A stretch of DNA of 7,769 nt from the NCBI GenBank assembly GCA_019314425.1, contig JAFCZI010000102.1, forward strand, positions 1-7,769. Reading direction: 5' to 3'. The notes under the pieces were generated by a model, which saw only the letters and a program-made list of their open reading frames with translations, was not told where the DNA came from and made no database searches. The position numbers and the translations under genes were made by a program. Of this stretch, positions 1 to 6,729 are shown piece by piece. The first letter of the stretch is position 1; each line of letters opens with the position of its first letter. Source of the DNA: Deltaproteobacteria bacterium (GTDB taxonomy: Bacteria > Desulfobacterota > DSM-4660 > Desulfatiglandales > Desulfatiglandaceae).

Positions 1-111
1 AATATACGAATAAGTACAGACAAGATAATTCATGTAACGCCCTTACAGGGCTGGATCAGAAAGGTATCAATTCAGTTGCGAAGTAGATTGTGGGCGAAGT
101 TAGGACCAAGC
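1..111. other. Gene-free left edge
   Basis: I see no coding sequence, RNA gene or strong promoter here. The only local structure is a short perfect hairpin, GCCCT-TAC-AGGGC, at about 38-50. Its stem is 5 bp with no T-tract after it, so it is not called as a terminator. The stretch may be the far edge of a mobile element or intergenic sequence belonging to a neighbour outside the window. Confidence 0.4.
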
Positions 112-256
112 CCCGAATTAATCTAAAGATGGCTTTGTAAAAAGCTCCATATACAAGGCGTAGTGGTTTTTCAGGATCATCGGGCATACATGGAGTATGT
201 TGAGATTCTGAAAAATCACGGCAACGCAGTAGAGGGACTTTTTATAACGCCATCAA
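112..256 (+). repeat. Dispersed 166-base palindromic repeat, copy 1 (5' end degenerate)
   Basis: This copy matches the repeats at 3429-3594 and 7173-7338. The best conserved part runs from GATGGC at 128 to GCCATCAA at 249-256. The outer 5' terminus is not recognisable, although about 15 bases before 128 (GAATTAATCTAAAG) still resemble copy 2. The core is an imperfect long inverted repeat: GATGGC..TTGTAAAAAG on the left pairs with CTTTTTATAACGCCATC on the right, around a CATACATGGAGTATG centre. It ends one base before the stop codon of the minus-strand pabBC gene (258-260), so the hairpin could fold at the 3' end of that transcript. Any protein reading across it is fortuitous. Confidence 0.85.
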
Positions 257-257
257 T

Positions 258-2534
258 TTATAATACTTCCCGATTGATTTCGCGCCAGATGCCGGACGGC
301 GGCTGTAGTTTCTTGCCGTTTAGAGAGAGCGCCGGAACCGCTCCCATGAGAGAATTGGTCAGCAGAATTCCGTCTGCTGAAAAAAGATCTTCCGGTTGGG
401 TTTTTCCTTCACAAATTTGGTAACCTTTCCGCTGTAAGCACTTGCAGACAACCTTTGCCATGACGCCCGGCAATACATGCGGCGATATTGGTTTCAGCAC
501 CTTTTTACCGCGCATTACCAGAATATTGGCCGTGTTGGTTTCGGAAACAGTGCCGTCCGGATTTAAAATAACGGCCTCATCGCCACCGGACTCCCTGGCC
601 CATCTTCCAGCAAGAAAATAATATAGGTAATTCAAAGTCTTGTGACCGGCCAGTGGGGTTTGCCTGGGTTCGGGGTAAGTCATCAGACGCTGTCCCTGCT
701 CCTTTTTTCCCTCCAGCCTGTGGATATAGGGCCGGGCGAAAACCATGAGTTTCCGGTCGTAGGGCGCCTGATCCCGGCGGCCGCCGGTGGCAAGTATTTT
801 TACCGCGACGGTGCCCTTCTCCAATCCGTTGGCAGCCAGGGTCTGCGGTATGATCTCACCCCAGTGGACATCCGGCGCCGGTGTGTTGAATAAAGTGGAC
901 CAAGCACGGTTGAATCGCTCCAGATGCTCGCTCAGATAACCGATGCGGCCGTCATCCACCCGGATCGTTTCGAAAAAACCATACCCGTATTGCAGGCCCC
1001 GGTCGAACACATTCACAGCCGCGTTTTCCTCCGATACCAGTTTTCCGTCCAACCACACCTTCAAAAGAGAACTGCGGCCTGTCTCCTCATTCCCGAAAAC
1101 ATCCATCAGGGTTTTGCCCTTATGAAGGGTTTCATCAAATTCATCGGCCGGATCCGAATCAAAGACAATACCCCCGCCCACCGAAAAAACAATCTTTGAA
1201 TTAAGTAGGGTTGCGGTCCGGATGGCAATGGAAAGATCAAGGGTATTGTGAAAACTGATATACCCGATGGACCCCGTGTAGATGTGCCTTCGCTTCGGTT
1301 CCAGCGTCTCGATGATCTCCATGGCCCTGATCTTCGGACACCCCGTGATGGAACCTCCCGGGAAGGTCGCCTTGATCAGGTCCACCGAATCTTTCCCGCA
1401 GTCAAGCTCCCCGACAACGTCGGAAACAAGGTGATAGACATTCTGATACGCCTCAAGCCGCTTGTGCGCGGTTACCGTTACCGAACCCCCTTTGCAGACC
1501 TTGCCCATGTCGTTCCGCAAGAGATCGACGATCATAGAAAGTTCGGCGTCATCCTTGACGCTTTGTTCGAGCTCCCGACGCATAGCAAGATCCTCGGCTT
1601 CCGTCCGCCCCCTGGGCCGGGTTCCCTTGATGGGGCGTGTCGTAATCCGTGTTCCCGCCCTAGAGAGAAACCGCTCGGGAGAAGTGGAGACGATCTGGTG
1701 GTCTCCCGCGTTGACATAGGCAAAAAACGGCGCCGGGTTCCGGAGGAACAGGGCTCTGAAAAAGTCAAACCCGCTACCCTCAAAATTCGCTTCAAATCGT
1801 TGCGACATGCTTACCTGGTAAACGTCCCCGGCGGCAATATACTCTTTTATGGCATCAATGGCTGCCATGTAATCCGACCGTCCAAACCCGGATTTAAGGC
1901 TGTCTCGGTTTCCGGTAAAATCGGTCCCCGCAGGCATGGGTCGGTTGAGCTGGCTGAGAAATCTTTCTGCAAGCTGCCGGCAGCGTGAACCGTTTCCGGA
2001 TGACAGGCGCGGGGCCTGCAGCTTGGTTGTCCCTAAAACCCTGTCATGGGTAACGATAAGCGAGGGGGCGTAAAAACAGATGTCGGGCAGCCCGAGATCA
2101 TCCACCGTGGTCCGGGGCAGCGTTTCAAGGCTGTCTTTAAGATCGTATGCCAGATATCCCATCAGCCCGGCTGAAAGGGGCAACAACTGCTCCCGGTTTT
2201 CAATTTGAAAAACGTTTATGATTTCTCTGAGCGTATCAAAGGGGTCCTGCTCCAAACGAATCTCCCCGTCAAAGGCGGAGATGCGCATGTCCCTGTTTTT
2301 CCCTTTAAACGAAAGCCAGGGCCACAGGCCGAGCATATGGTATCTGGCGCAGTCCAGGTCTCCGCCGCTCATCAGCACAACGGTTCCGGGCTGGTCGGCA
2401 AATCTTGAGGCCATGTCTATAAAAGGTTCTTGCAGTTCCAGGGGCTGAGAATGGATGCCCGTAATGTTGCAGTCTATTTGTTGAATTATTTTCATGGGAT
2501 ACTGTCGTCTGAATTCGCCGGGGATATCACACAT
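258..2534 (-). CDS. pabBC: Aminodeoxychorismate synthase component I fused to aminodeoxychorismate lyase (PabB-PabC)
   Basis: This 758-residue cytosolic fusion should convert chorismate plus ammonia from PabA to 4-amino-4-deoxychorismate, and then cleave that to p-aminobenzoate and pyruvate for folate. Residues 1-215 resemble the N-terminal domain of TrpE/PabB proteins (PLSAGLMGYLAYDL at 119-132). Residues 220-480 are the chorismate-binding domain, with PIKGTRPRGR at 301-310 and PGGSITGCPK at 392-401. The lysine of PIKGT (K303) is the PabB signature; TrpE has alanine there. Residues 490-758 are a class IV PLP aminotransferase fold, with DRGLQYGYGFFET (511-523), the likely PLP lysine K632 in HKTLNYL, and SETNTANI (664-671). 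The first ATG overlaps the pabA stop by 8 bases (ATGTGTGA). A second Met at residue 14 (codon 2493-2495) is an alternative start. Neither has a clear Shine-Dalgarno, so translational coupling to pabA is likely. Function is confident; the start is less so. Confidence 0.93.
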   Translation of the reverse strand: MCDIPGEFRRQYPMKIIQQIDCNITGIHSQPLELQEPFIDMASRFADQPGTVVLMSGGDLDCARYHMLGLWPWLSFKGKNRDMRISAFDGEIRLEQDPFDTLREIINVFQIENREQLLPLSAGLMGYLAYDLKDSLETLPRTTVDDLGLPDICFYAPSLIVTHDRVLGTTKLQAPRLSSGNGSRCRQLAERFLSQLNRPMPAGTDFTGNRDSLKSGFGRSDYMAAIDAIKEYIAAGDVYQVSMSQRFEANFEGSGFDFFRALFLRNPAPFFAYVNAGDHQIVSTSPERFLSRAGTRITTRPIKGTRPRGRTEAEDLAMRRELEQSVKDDAELSMIVDLLRNDMGKVCKGGSVTVTAHKRLEAYQNVYHLVSDVVGELDCGKDSVDLIKATFPGGSITGCPKIRAMEIIETLEPKRRHIYTGSIGYISFHNTLDLSIAIRTATLLNSKIVFSVGGGIVFDSDPADEFDETLHKGKTLMDVFGNEETGRSSLLKVWLDGKLVSEENAAVNVFDRGLQYGYGFFETIRVDDGRIGYLSEHLERFNRAWSTLFNTPAPDVHWGEIIPQTLAANGLEKGTVAVKILATGGRRDQAPYDRKLMVFARPYIHRLEGKKEQGQRLMTYPEPRQTPLAGHKTLNYLYYFLAGRWARESGGDEAVILNPDGTVSETNTANILVMRGKKVLKPISPHVLPGVMAKVVCKCLQRKGYQICEGKTQPEDLFSADGILLTNSLMGAVPALSLNGKKLQPPSGIWREINREVL

Positions 2535-3195
2535 GACACGGCTGCGATGCCGGCACCTCGCTGGCCGGGGGGCTGAACATGAAGGTTTCCCGGACCGGAT
2601 TGATCTGCTTCGGATTTTTCAACGGACCGAGGCCCAAGAATCTTTCGATCAATGCGAAACCGTGTTCCGTAAGAAAACTTTCCGGATGAAACTGGACGCC
2701 ATGCAGGGGGTATTCCGGGTGATACAGCCCCATAACAACCCCGTCATCACTCATGGCGCTTACCTTCAGGCCCGAACACTCATCCACATAGGTCGTGAGC
2801 GAATGGTAACGGGCGGCCCTGAAAGGGGACGCAATCCCCTTGAAGACGCTTTCATTCCGGTGGCTGACCAGGCTGGTTTTTCCGTGAACCGGCAAAGCCG
2901 CGCGAACAGTCTCTCCGCCGAACGCCTCGTTGATACACTGCATGCCCAGGCACACACCCAGTATCGGGGTTTCTCGGTAAAAGGCCCTGATAAACGCAAT
3001 TGAAATCCCGGCATGGGCCGGGTCCCTGGGCCCCGGGCTGATCAAAAGATAGTCCGTCTGAAACGCCCGGGCCTGCTCAAGGGTGATTTGGTCGGAACGG
3101 TGTACCTTGATCGACAGGTCGTAGCATCTGAACATCTGTACCAGGTTGTAGGTGAAGGAGTCGTAGTTATCAATTACTAACAGTTTAGAGACCAT
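2527..3195 (-). CDS. pabA: Glutamine amidotransferase, aminodeoxychorismate synthase component II (PabA/TrpG type)
   Basis: This 222-residue class I glutamine amidotransferase releases ammonia from glutamine for the PabB domain encoded next to it. The N-terminus LLVIDNYDSFTYNLVQ (5-20) is the family hallmark. The oxyanion-strand motif LISPGPRDP is at 51-59. The catalytic cysteine is C82 in GVCLGMQ, and the His/Glu pair is H170 and E172 in GVQFHPES. PabA and TrpG are nearly indistinguishable and one protein can serve both enzymes. The PABA assignment rests on the adjacent PabB-type lysine. The start is well supported: GGAG (3201-3204 on the plus strand) lies 5 bases before ATG at 3195. About 30 residues after the usual C-terminus (192-222, proline- and serine-rich) are extra compared with typical PabA of about 190 residues. 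The gene ends inside the start of pabBC, so the two are an operon. Confidence 0.93.
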   Translation of the reverse strand: MVSKLLVIDNYDSFTYNLVQMFRCYDLSIKVHRSDQITLEQARAFQTDYLLISPGPRDPAHAGISIAFIRAFYRETPILGVCLGMQCINEAFGGETVRAALPVHGKTSLVSHRNESVFKGIASPFRAARYHSLTTYVDECSGLKVSAMSDDGVVMGLYHPEYPLHGVQFHPESFLTEHGFALIERFLGLGPLKNPKQINPVRETFMFSPPASEVPASQPCHV

Positions 3196-3204
3196 CTATT
3201 CTCC

Positions 3205-3244
3205 AAAATAAAACAGGCCGCCCACATGGAGTCTGGGTGGCCTG
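3205..3244 (-). terminator. Terminator-like hairpin in the pabA leader (candidate attenuator)
   Basis: Read on the minus strand, the arms CAGGCCACCC and GGGCGGCCTG (plus-strand 3235-3244 and 3214-3223) pair at 9 of 10 positions around an 11-base loop. TTTTATTTT follows, then the GGAG of pabA. That is the form of a Rho-independent terminator, but it sits inside the 5' leader with no gene upstream on this strand, which points to attenuation. AAACAGG (3253 to 3247) could pair instead with CCTGTTT (3217 to 3211), sharing bases with the terminator stem, so a second fold is possible. I see no run of Trp or other regulatory codons, so the signal is unknown. Confidence 0.55.
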
Positions 3245-3288
3245 AACCTGTTTCATAACTCACATCAATTGATGAATACTTCAAATCT

Positions 3289-3318
3289 AGTTTACCTGAA
3301 AACCAGCGTTCAAGTCAA
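3289..3318 (-). promoter_or_regulatory. Candidate sigma70-type promoter for pabA-pabBC
   Basis: On the minus strand TTGACT (plus-strand 3313-3318) and TAAACT (3289-3294) are separated by 18 bases. They match 5 of 6 and 4 of 6 consensus positions. A start near 3282 would give a leader of about 85 bases that includes the terminator-like hairpin. A perfect 12-base palindrome, CATCAATTGATG, lies at 3263-3274 in the leader and might be an operator. This is sequence pattern only. Confidence 0.45.
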
Positions 3319-3428
3319 GTAAAGAATTCTATTGCATTTATTCCGGGAGGCGCATTTGATGGTGAACTTTCCCTGGCATGTCTGCTGTAAACTGCCAAGC
3401 GTTACGCTCATTGATTGGCCACTAAAAG
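3319..3428. other. Gene-free part of the divergent spacer
   Basis: The spacer between pabA and the permease (3196-3670) has no gene. This part, between the pabA promoter and the repeat, shows no convincing coding sequence, RNA gene or terminator. A reading frame can be followed from here into the repeat at 3429-3594, but most of its length is repeat sequence, so it is not called. Confidence 0.45.
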
Positions 3429-3594
3429 TTGATGATCTCGTAAAAAGTCACGAATCGATCTACAGATGGCGTTGTAAAAAGTTCCGGATACAAGGCGTAG
3501 TTGGTTTTCAGGATCGTAGGCATACATGGAGTATGTTGAGATTCTCAAAAAATCACTGCAACGCAGTAGGTGGGACTTTTTACGACGCCATCAA
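3429..3594 (+). repeat. Dispersed 166-base palindromic repeat, copy 2 (complete, MITE-like)
   Basis: The unit starts TTGATGATCTCGTAAAAAGTC and ends with GACTTTTTACGACGCCATCAA, giving imperfect terminal inverted repeats of about 23 bases. An inner inverted repeat starts at GATGGC (3465) and closes at GCCATC (3592), around a CATAC-ATGGA-GTATG centre. The motif GTAAAAAGT therefore occurs three times, twice direct and once inverted. Copy 3 has exactly the same length in reverse orientation. No transposase is encoded and no target duplication is obvious. The form is that of a non-autonomous miniature element or a large REP-like palindrome. It lies in the divergent spacer, 76 bases before the permease start. 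Confidence 0.9.
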
Positions 3595-3660
3595 CGTTGA
3601 CATTTTTGAGTCGATCTGATCAAACATGAAAATGATTTTTGACCCGAGATGACTTTAGGG

Positions 3661-3665
3661 GGAGG
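3661..3665 (+). promoter_or_regulatory. Ribosome binding site of the permease gene
   Basis: GGAGG, inside the run TTTAGGGGGAGG, stands 5 bases before ATG 3671. It is a strong, well-spaced Shine-Dalgarno that fixes the permease start and suggests the gene was well translated before it was damaged. Confidence 0.85.
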
Positions 3666-3670
3666 AAAAA

Positions 3671-4720
3671 ATGACCAAGGATGATGCCAAGAAGATCGGC
3701 GTGTTCGGCGCTTCAGCCATTGTGGCGGGAAATATGATGGGTTCGGGTATTGCGCTGCTCCCTTCAAATCTCGCCAAAATCGGTTCCATCTCCATTTTTG
3801 CCTGGGTGATCGCCGGTTTCGGGGCCCTGGCCCTGGCGTTTGTTTATGCGCGGCTGGGTACGGAAAACCCTCAGGCGGGCGGTCCCGTGGCCTATGCCGG
3901 TGAGGTTTCGCCGATTCTCGGGTTTCAGACGGGGGTGCGCTATTTTCATGCCAACTGGATCGGCAACCTGGCCATTGCCATTACCGGTGTGGCTTACCTG
4001 TCCGTCTTTTTTCCAACCTTGACCCAACCGATTCCGGCAGGGATCGCCACCATCGCAATTATCTGGCTTTTTACGGGCATCAATCTCATGGAAGCAAGCT
4101 GGATCGGGCGCCTGGTTTCCATTGGCGTGATACTCCTTCTGATCCCGATTATTCTCACAGGAACCTACGGTTGGATGTTTTTTGAGACCAGCCAGTTCAA
4201 GGCCAATTGGATTGTCGGCGGCGGGTCGCCATCGGGGGCGGTTATGGCCGCGATCCTGCTCTGCATCTGGAGTTTCATCGGCGTTGAAAGTGCCTCCGTG
4301 GGTGCGGGCGTGGTAAAGAATCCCAGAAAGACCATCCCCCTGTCCACCATGATCGGCACCTGCGTGGCCGGTCTGGTCTACGTGTTGAGCTGCACCGCCA
4401 TATCGGGTATGTTCCCGGCAGCCGACGTGGCCCGATCCGGCGCACCTTTTTCATTGGCGGTCGGGCACATGTTCGGGGGCTGGGCGCCGAAACTGGTTTC
4501 AGCCGTGGTGGCCTTTGCATGTCTCTGTTCCCTTGGGTCCTGGATGCTGCTGGTCTCCCAGGCAGGCGCCCGGGCCTCCAAGGACGGGACGCTTCCCAAT
4601 ATCTTCGGAAAAACCAACAAAAAGGGCATTCCGATTGTTTGTTTGGGTATCCGTTATGGTGGCGCTGTTTGCGATCCCGGCTCAGGCGGAAGAAATTTCC
4701 GACAGGGCCATGCAGGATGA
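3671..4720 (+). pseudogene. Truncated AdiC/CadB/PotE-type amino acid antiporter (APC superfamily)
   Basis: The 349-residue product matches the basic amino acid/polyamine antiporter group of the APC superfamily, inner-membrane exchangers such as arginine:agmatine AdiC. Visible family features are GNMMGSG (20-26), NWIGNLAIAITGVAYLS (95-111), WSFIGVESASV (200-210) and GKTNKKGIPI (313-322). From memory of E. coli AdiC, its substrate-gating Tyr93, Trp202 and Trp293 correspond to Y91, W200 and W291 here. AdiC Cys97 is Asn95 here and the residues around AdiC Tyr74 differ, so the substrate is uncertain. Family members are about 440 residues. Homology stops at about residue 323, and the last 26 residues are out-of-frame porin sequence (RYGGAVCDPG and on), so roughly the last four membrane segments are missing. 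The start has a strong ribosome binding site. I read it as a gene cut by deletion or recombination, probably non-functional. Confidence 0.85.
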
Positions 4721-6128
4721 AATCAGGGTGCTTAGACAGATGGTCATGGAACTCCAGAAACGGATACAGCATCTCGAGGTGGATCGTGCAAAAACCGGCG
4801 GGGCGGAAGCCTCCGCCACAATGACGCCCGCAACGTCCGAACCAGCGAAAAAGGCAACGGCAAAGACGTCCACCGGGTCAAAAGAAACCGTTCCGGCTCG
4901 ACCGTTTCCGGACAGGGTCCAAAAAACAGCCAAAGCAACCCCAATGCCGGGAAACGAAAAGCCGGGAGACATCGGAGCCAAATCCCCGGCGCCACTTGAC
5001 ATCGGGGGACACGGGGTCCGGGTGGGTATCGCTGGCGCCATCCAGGCGGATGTGATCCATGATTTCAATGCCCTGGGATTGAAGCCCGGCGATGGTCAGG
5101 CGCGGGAGTTCATTACCGCCTACATCCCCGTGGGTGGACCCGCCGCCGACATTAACAACCGCACCACTTTCAGCCCCAACCAGAGTTATCTTACCGGCTG
5201 GGCTGAGACCGATACACCATGGGGGCCGCTCAAGGTTTATGCCAATGTGAATCTCATGGGCTCCACCACGGAACCGGAATTTCAGATCTATAAGGCTTAC
5301 GGCCAATGGGGTTGGCTTAAAGCCGGTCTTGACTATACCTTGTGGATCAACCAGGCCGCCATACCGAGTACCCTGGATTTCGAGGGGCCGAATGCCGCTC
5401 CGGAAAATCGCTTTACCCAGGCAAGTCTCAAAATTCCCTTACGTCCGGGCGCGGAAAAACGCGAACTTTTTTTTACGGTGGGTGCGGAGGACGCGCAGGC
5501 GGATATGACCCTGCCCGCTGGCGTCAACGCAGTAAACCAGTTTCCGGCGGTCATTGGAAAATTTTCTTATGAACCCGATTGGGCCCATATGGAGTTGGCT
5601 GGGCTCTACCGTCGCCTCAAAGCCGAGGGTGCCGGATACGACCAGTCCATAGACGGATGGGGTGTGGCTTTCAGCGGCAGTATCGATACCTGGGGGAACG
5701 ACAACTTCATCTGGGGGCTTGAATATGGGGATGCCCTCGGGGCCTACATACAGGATACGGTGGGCCTGGGGCTGGATGCCGCCCCCGTATCCGCCACCAA
5801 TTCAACGCTGAGGGCTATTTCAGCTTTCGGCGCCTGGGGAGCCTATCAGCACTGGTGGAGCAAATCCCTGCGGTCATCGGCCACCTACGGTTTTGTGCGT
5901 CTGGACAGCGATTTTGACCTGTGCCCCAACCCAGCCGGTACGGGAACCTACAAACAGACCCAATACGCGTCCATGAACCTGGTCTGGAGCCCCTGCCTCC
6001 CTTTGACGTGGGGCTACATGTTCGGGCACCGCACCGTTACCAACAGCACGGCGGTGGATGGCAGCACCACGGGGCAGAACCATCGCGTTCAGTTCACCAT
6101 GCGGTGGAATTTTGACTGGGAGCGGTGA
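4635..6128 (+). CDS. DcaP-like trimeric outer-membrane porin, 5' end altered
   Basis: The product resembles DcaP-family porins, which let small anionic or organic solutes cross the outer membrane. From a TTG at 4635 it is 497 residues: a hydrophobic signal segment ending AIPAQA (cleavage before EE, residue 19), a coiled coil (about 21-53, EIRVLRQMVMELQKRIQHLE), a Lys/Ala/Pro/Thr-rich linker (about 54-118), then a beta barrel from LDIGGHGVRVGIAG (121). The barrel has the family-like phrases GPLKVYANVNLMGS and STLDFEGPNA and ends RWNFDWER. The start is doubtful. No ATG lies at a proper place upstream; ATG 4656 would leave only 11 signal residues. TTG 4635 has AAGGG (4622-4626) 8 bases before it, but the signal lacks the usual basic N-region. 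The frame overlaps the permease remnant by 86 bases. I infer that the native start and promoter were lost at the junction. The barrel itself is intact. Confidence 0.8.
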   Translation: MFVWVSVMVALFAIPAQAEEISDRAMQDEIRVLRQMVMELQKRIQHLEVDRAKTGGAEASATMTPATSEPAKKATAKTSTGSKETVPARPFPDRVQKTAKATPMPGNEKPGDIGAKSPAPLDIGGHGVRVGIAGAIQADVIHDFNALGLKPGDGQAREFITAYIPVGGPAADINNRTTFSPNQSYLTGWAETDTPWGPLKVYANVNLMGSTTEPEFQIYKAYGQWGWLKAGLDYTLWINQAAIPSTLDFEGPNAAPENRFTQASLKIPLRPGAEKRELFFTVGAEDAQADMTLPAGVNAVNQFPAVIGKFSYEPDWAHMELAGLYRRLKAEGAGYDQSIDGWGVAFSGSIDTWGNDNFIWGLEYGDALGAYIQDTVGLGLDAAPVSATNSTLRAISAFGAWGAYQHWWSKSLRSSATYGFVRLDSDFDLCPNPAGTGTYKQTQYASMNLVWSPCLPLTWGYMFGHRTVTNSTAVDGSTTGQNHRVQFTMRWNFDWER

Positions 6129-6235
6129 TATTACGGTTCGGATGCTATGTGAGCAGGCCAAAATAGGCGAAGAGGGGGTGCTGGCCGAATATTTACCTTT
6201 TTTCTTCTCACACACATCCAAATAGTAACCGTCCC
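6129..6235. other. Spacer between the porin and the Rrf2 gene
   Basis: No gene is seen. A T-rich run (ACCTTTTTTCTTCTC, around 6196-6210) follows GGCC-containing sequence, but the flanking arms do not form a convincing stem. I do not call a terminator for the porin. Confidence 0.4.
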
Positions 6236-6264
6236 TTGACATCGATTCCGTACGCCACTATACT
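6236..6264 (+). promoter_or_regulatory. Near-consensus sigma70 promoter of the Rrf2-MOSC unit
   Basis: TTGACA (6236-6241) and TATACT (6259-6264) are spaced by exactly 17 bases, matching 6 of 6 and 5 of 6 consensus positions. The -10 box overlaps a short direct repeat, ACTATACTATACC. Transcription would start near 6271, about 23 bases before the Rrf2 ATG. Rrf2 regulators often repress their own promoter, so an operator around the -10 box is plausible, but I see no clear palindrome. Confidence 0.75.
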
Positions 6265-6293
6265 ATACCAAACAACTATGAAATGGACGTCAT

Positions 6294-6689
6294 ATGAAAC
6301 TGTCAACCCGAAGCCGGTACGGCACCCGAATGGTTCTGGATCTGGCAAAAAGATTTGATGAAGGTCCGGTAAGGATCGGGGATATCGCCGAGCGAGAAGG
6401 AATTTCGGTAAAATACCTGGAGCAACTCATCATCCTCTTGAAACAGGCCGATTTCATCAGGAGCGTCCGGGGGCCAAAGGGAGGGCATATGTTGTCGCGG
6501 CCTCCTGAAAACATCACGGTGGGTGAGGTGGTGAAAGTCCTCGAAGGGGGAATGAATCTTACGGTCTGTGTTGAAAACCCCGAAAAGTGCGAAAAATCCA
6601 TGGACTGCGTGACCCGGGATGTCTGGGAAGCGGCTTCAAAAGCCATGTACGATAAACTGGATTCCATGACCCTGGCCGGTTTGCTCTAG
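6294..6689 (+). CDS. Rrf2-family (IscR-like) transcriptional regulator with a three-cysteine cluster motif
   Basis: This 131-residue protein is a winged-helix DNA-binding regulator. The N-terminus MKLSTRSRYGTRMVLDLA is typical of Rrf2/IscR. The helix-turn-helix covers about 26-51 (IGDIAEREGISVKYLEQLI), and the wing about 55-68 contains SVRGPKGGHML. Three cysteines, C92, C99 and C105 (spacing CX6CX5C), sit where IscR binds its [2Fe-2S] cluster (Cys92, 98, 104), so iron-sulfur, redox or NO sensing is a reasonable inference. Its regulon cannot be told from the sequence. The promoter immediately upstream is strong. The Shine-Dalgarno is weak (TGGA, 6284-6287, 6 bases before ATG). The length is near the lower end for the family but looks complete. 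The MOSC gene follows after 40 bases and is probably co-transcribed. Confidence 0.92.
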   Translation: MKLSTRSRYGTRMVLDLAKRFDEGPVRIGDIAEREGISVKYLEQLIILLKQADFIRSVRGPKGGHMLSRPPENITVGEVVKVLEGGMNLTVCVENPEKCEKSMDCVTRDVWEAASKAMYDKLDSMTLAGLL

Positions 6690-6718
6690 GGTTAGGACAG
6701 GCGCATCGCGTTCATATG

Positions 6719-6723
6719 AGGAG
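6719..6723 (+). promoter_or_regulatory. Ribosome binding site favouring a TTG start for the MOSC gene
   Basis: AGGAG, within GAGGAGAA, lies 6 bases before TTG 6730 but 15 bases before the next in-frame ATG (6739). Spacing therefore supports initiation at TTG. If the ATG is used, the protein is three residues shorter. Confidence 0.65.
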
Positions 6724-6729
6724 AACACC

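Noticed and set aside
163..423. Plus-strand open frame starting in repeat copy 1
   Set aside because: The first 30 or so codons are repeat sequence and the rest lies antisense to the conserved end of pabBC. Similar peptides arise from the other two copies, so it is a repeat artefact.
1248..1988. 246-codon plus-strand frame opposite pabBC
   Set aside because: It is antisense to the conserved chorismate-binding domain, and its Arg/Pro-rich composition is typical of a shadow frame. The minus-strand gene has clear motifs.
258..2534. Anthranilate synthase (TrpE) as an alternative for the large minus-strand protein
   Set aside because: It carries lysine in PIKGT and a C-terminal lyase domain, both pointing to PABA synthesis.
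2494..3003. 169-codon plus-strand frame opposite pabA
   Set aside because: It is antisense to the catalytic core of pabA and no motif is recognised.
3429..3594. CRISPR-like array
   Set aside because: The three repeat copies are kilobases apart, palindromic and in mixed orientation, with no spacer structure.
3332..3619. 95-codon plus-strand frame in the divergent spacer
   Set aside because: Most of it lies inside repeat copy 2. There is no family similarity and no good ribosome binding site.
3597..3625. TTGACA just after repeat copy 2 as a permease promoter
   Set aside because: No acceptable -10 box occurs 16-18 bases downstream, so only half a promoter is visible.
4515..4634. Upstream extension of the porin frame to an ATG at 4515
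   Set aside because: Those 40 residues are an out-of-frame reading of conserved permease sequence and would put the signal peptide internal.
6150..6210. Possible terminator after the porin
   Set aside because: The GGCC-containing arms do not pair well and the T-run is distant from them.
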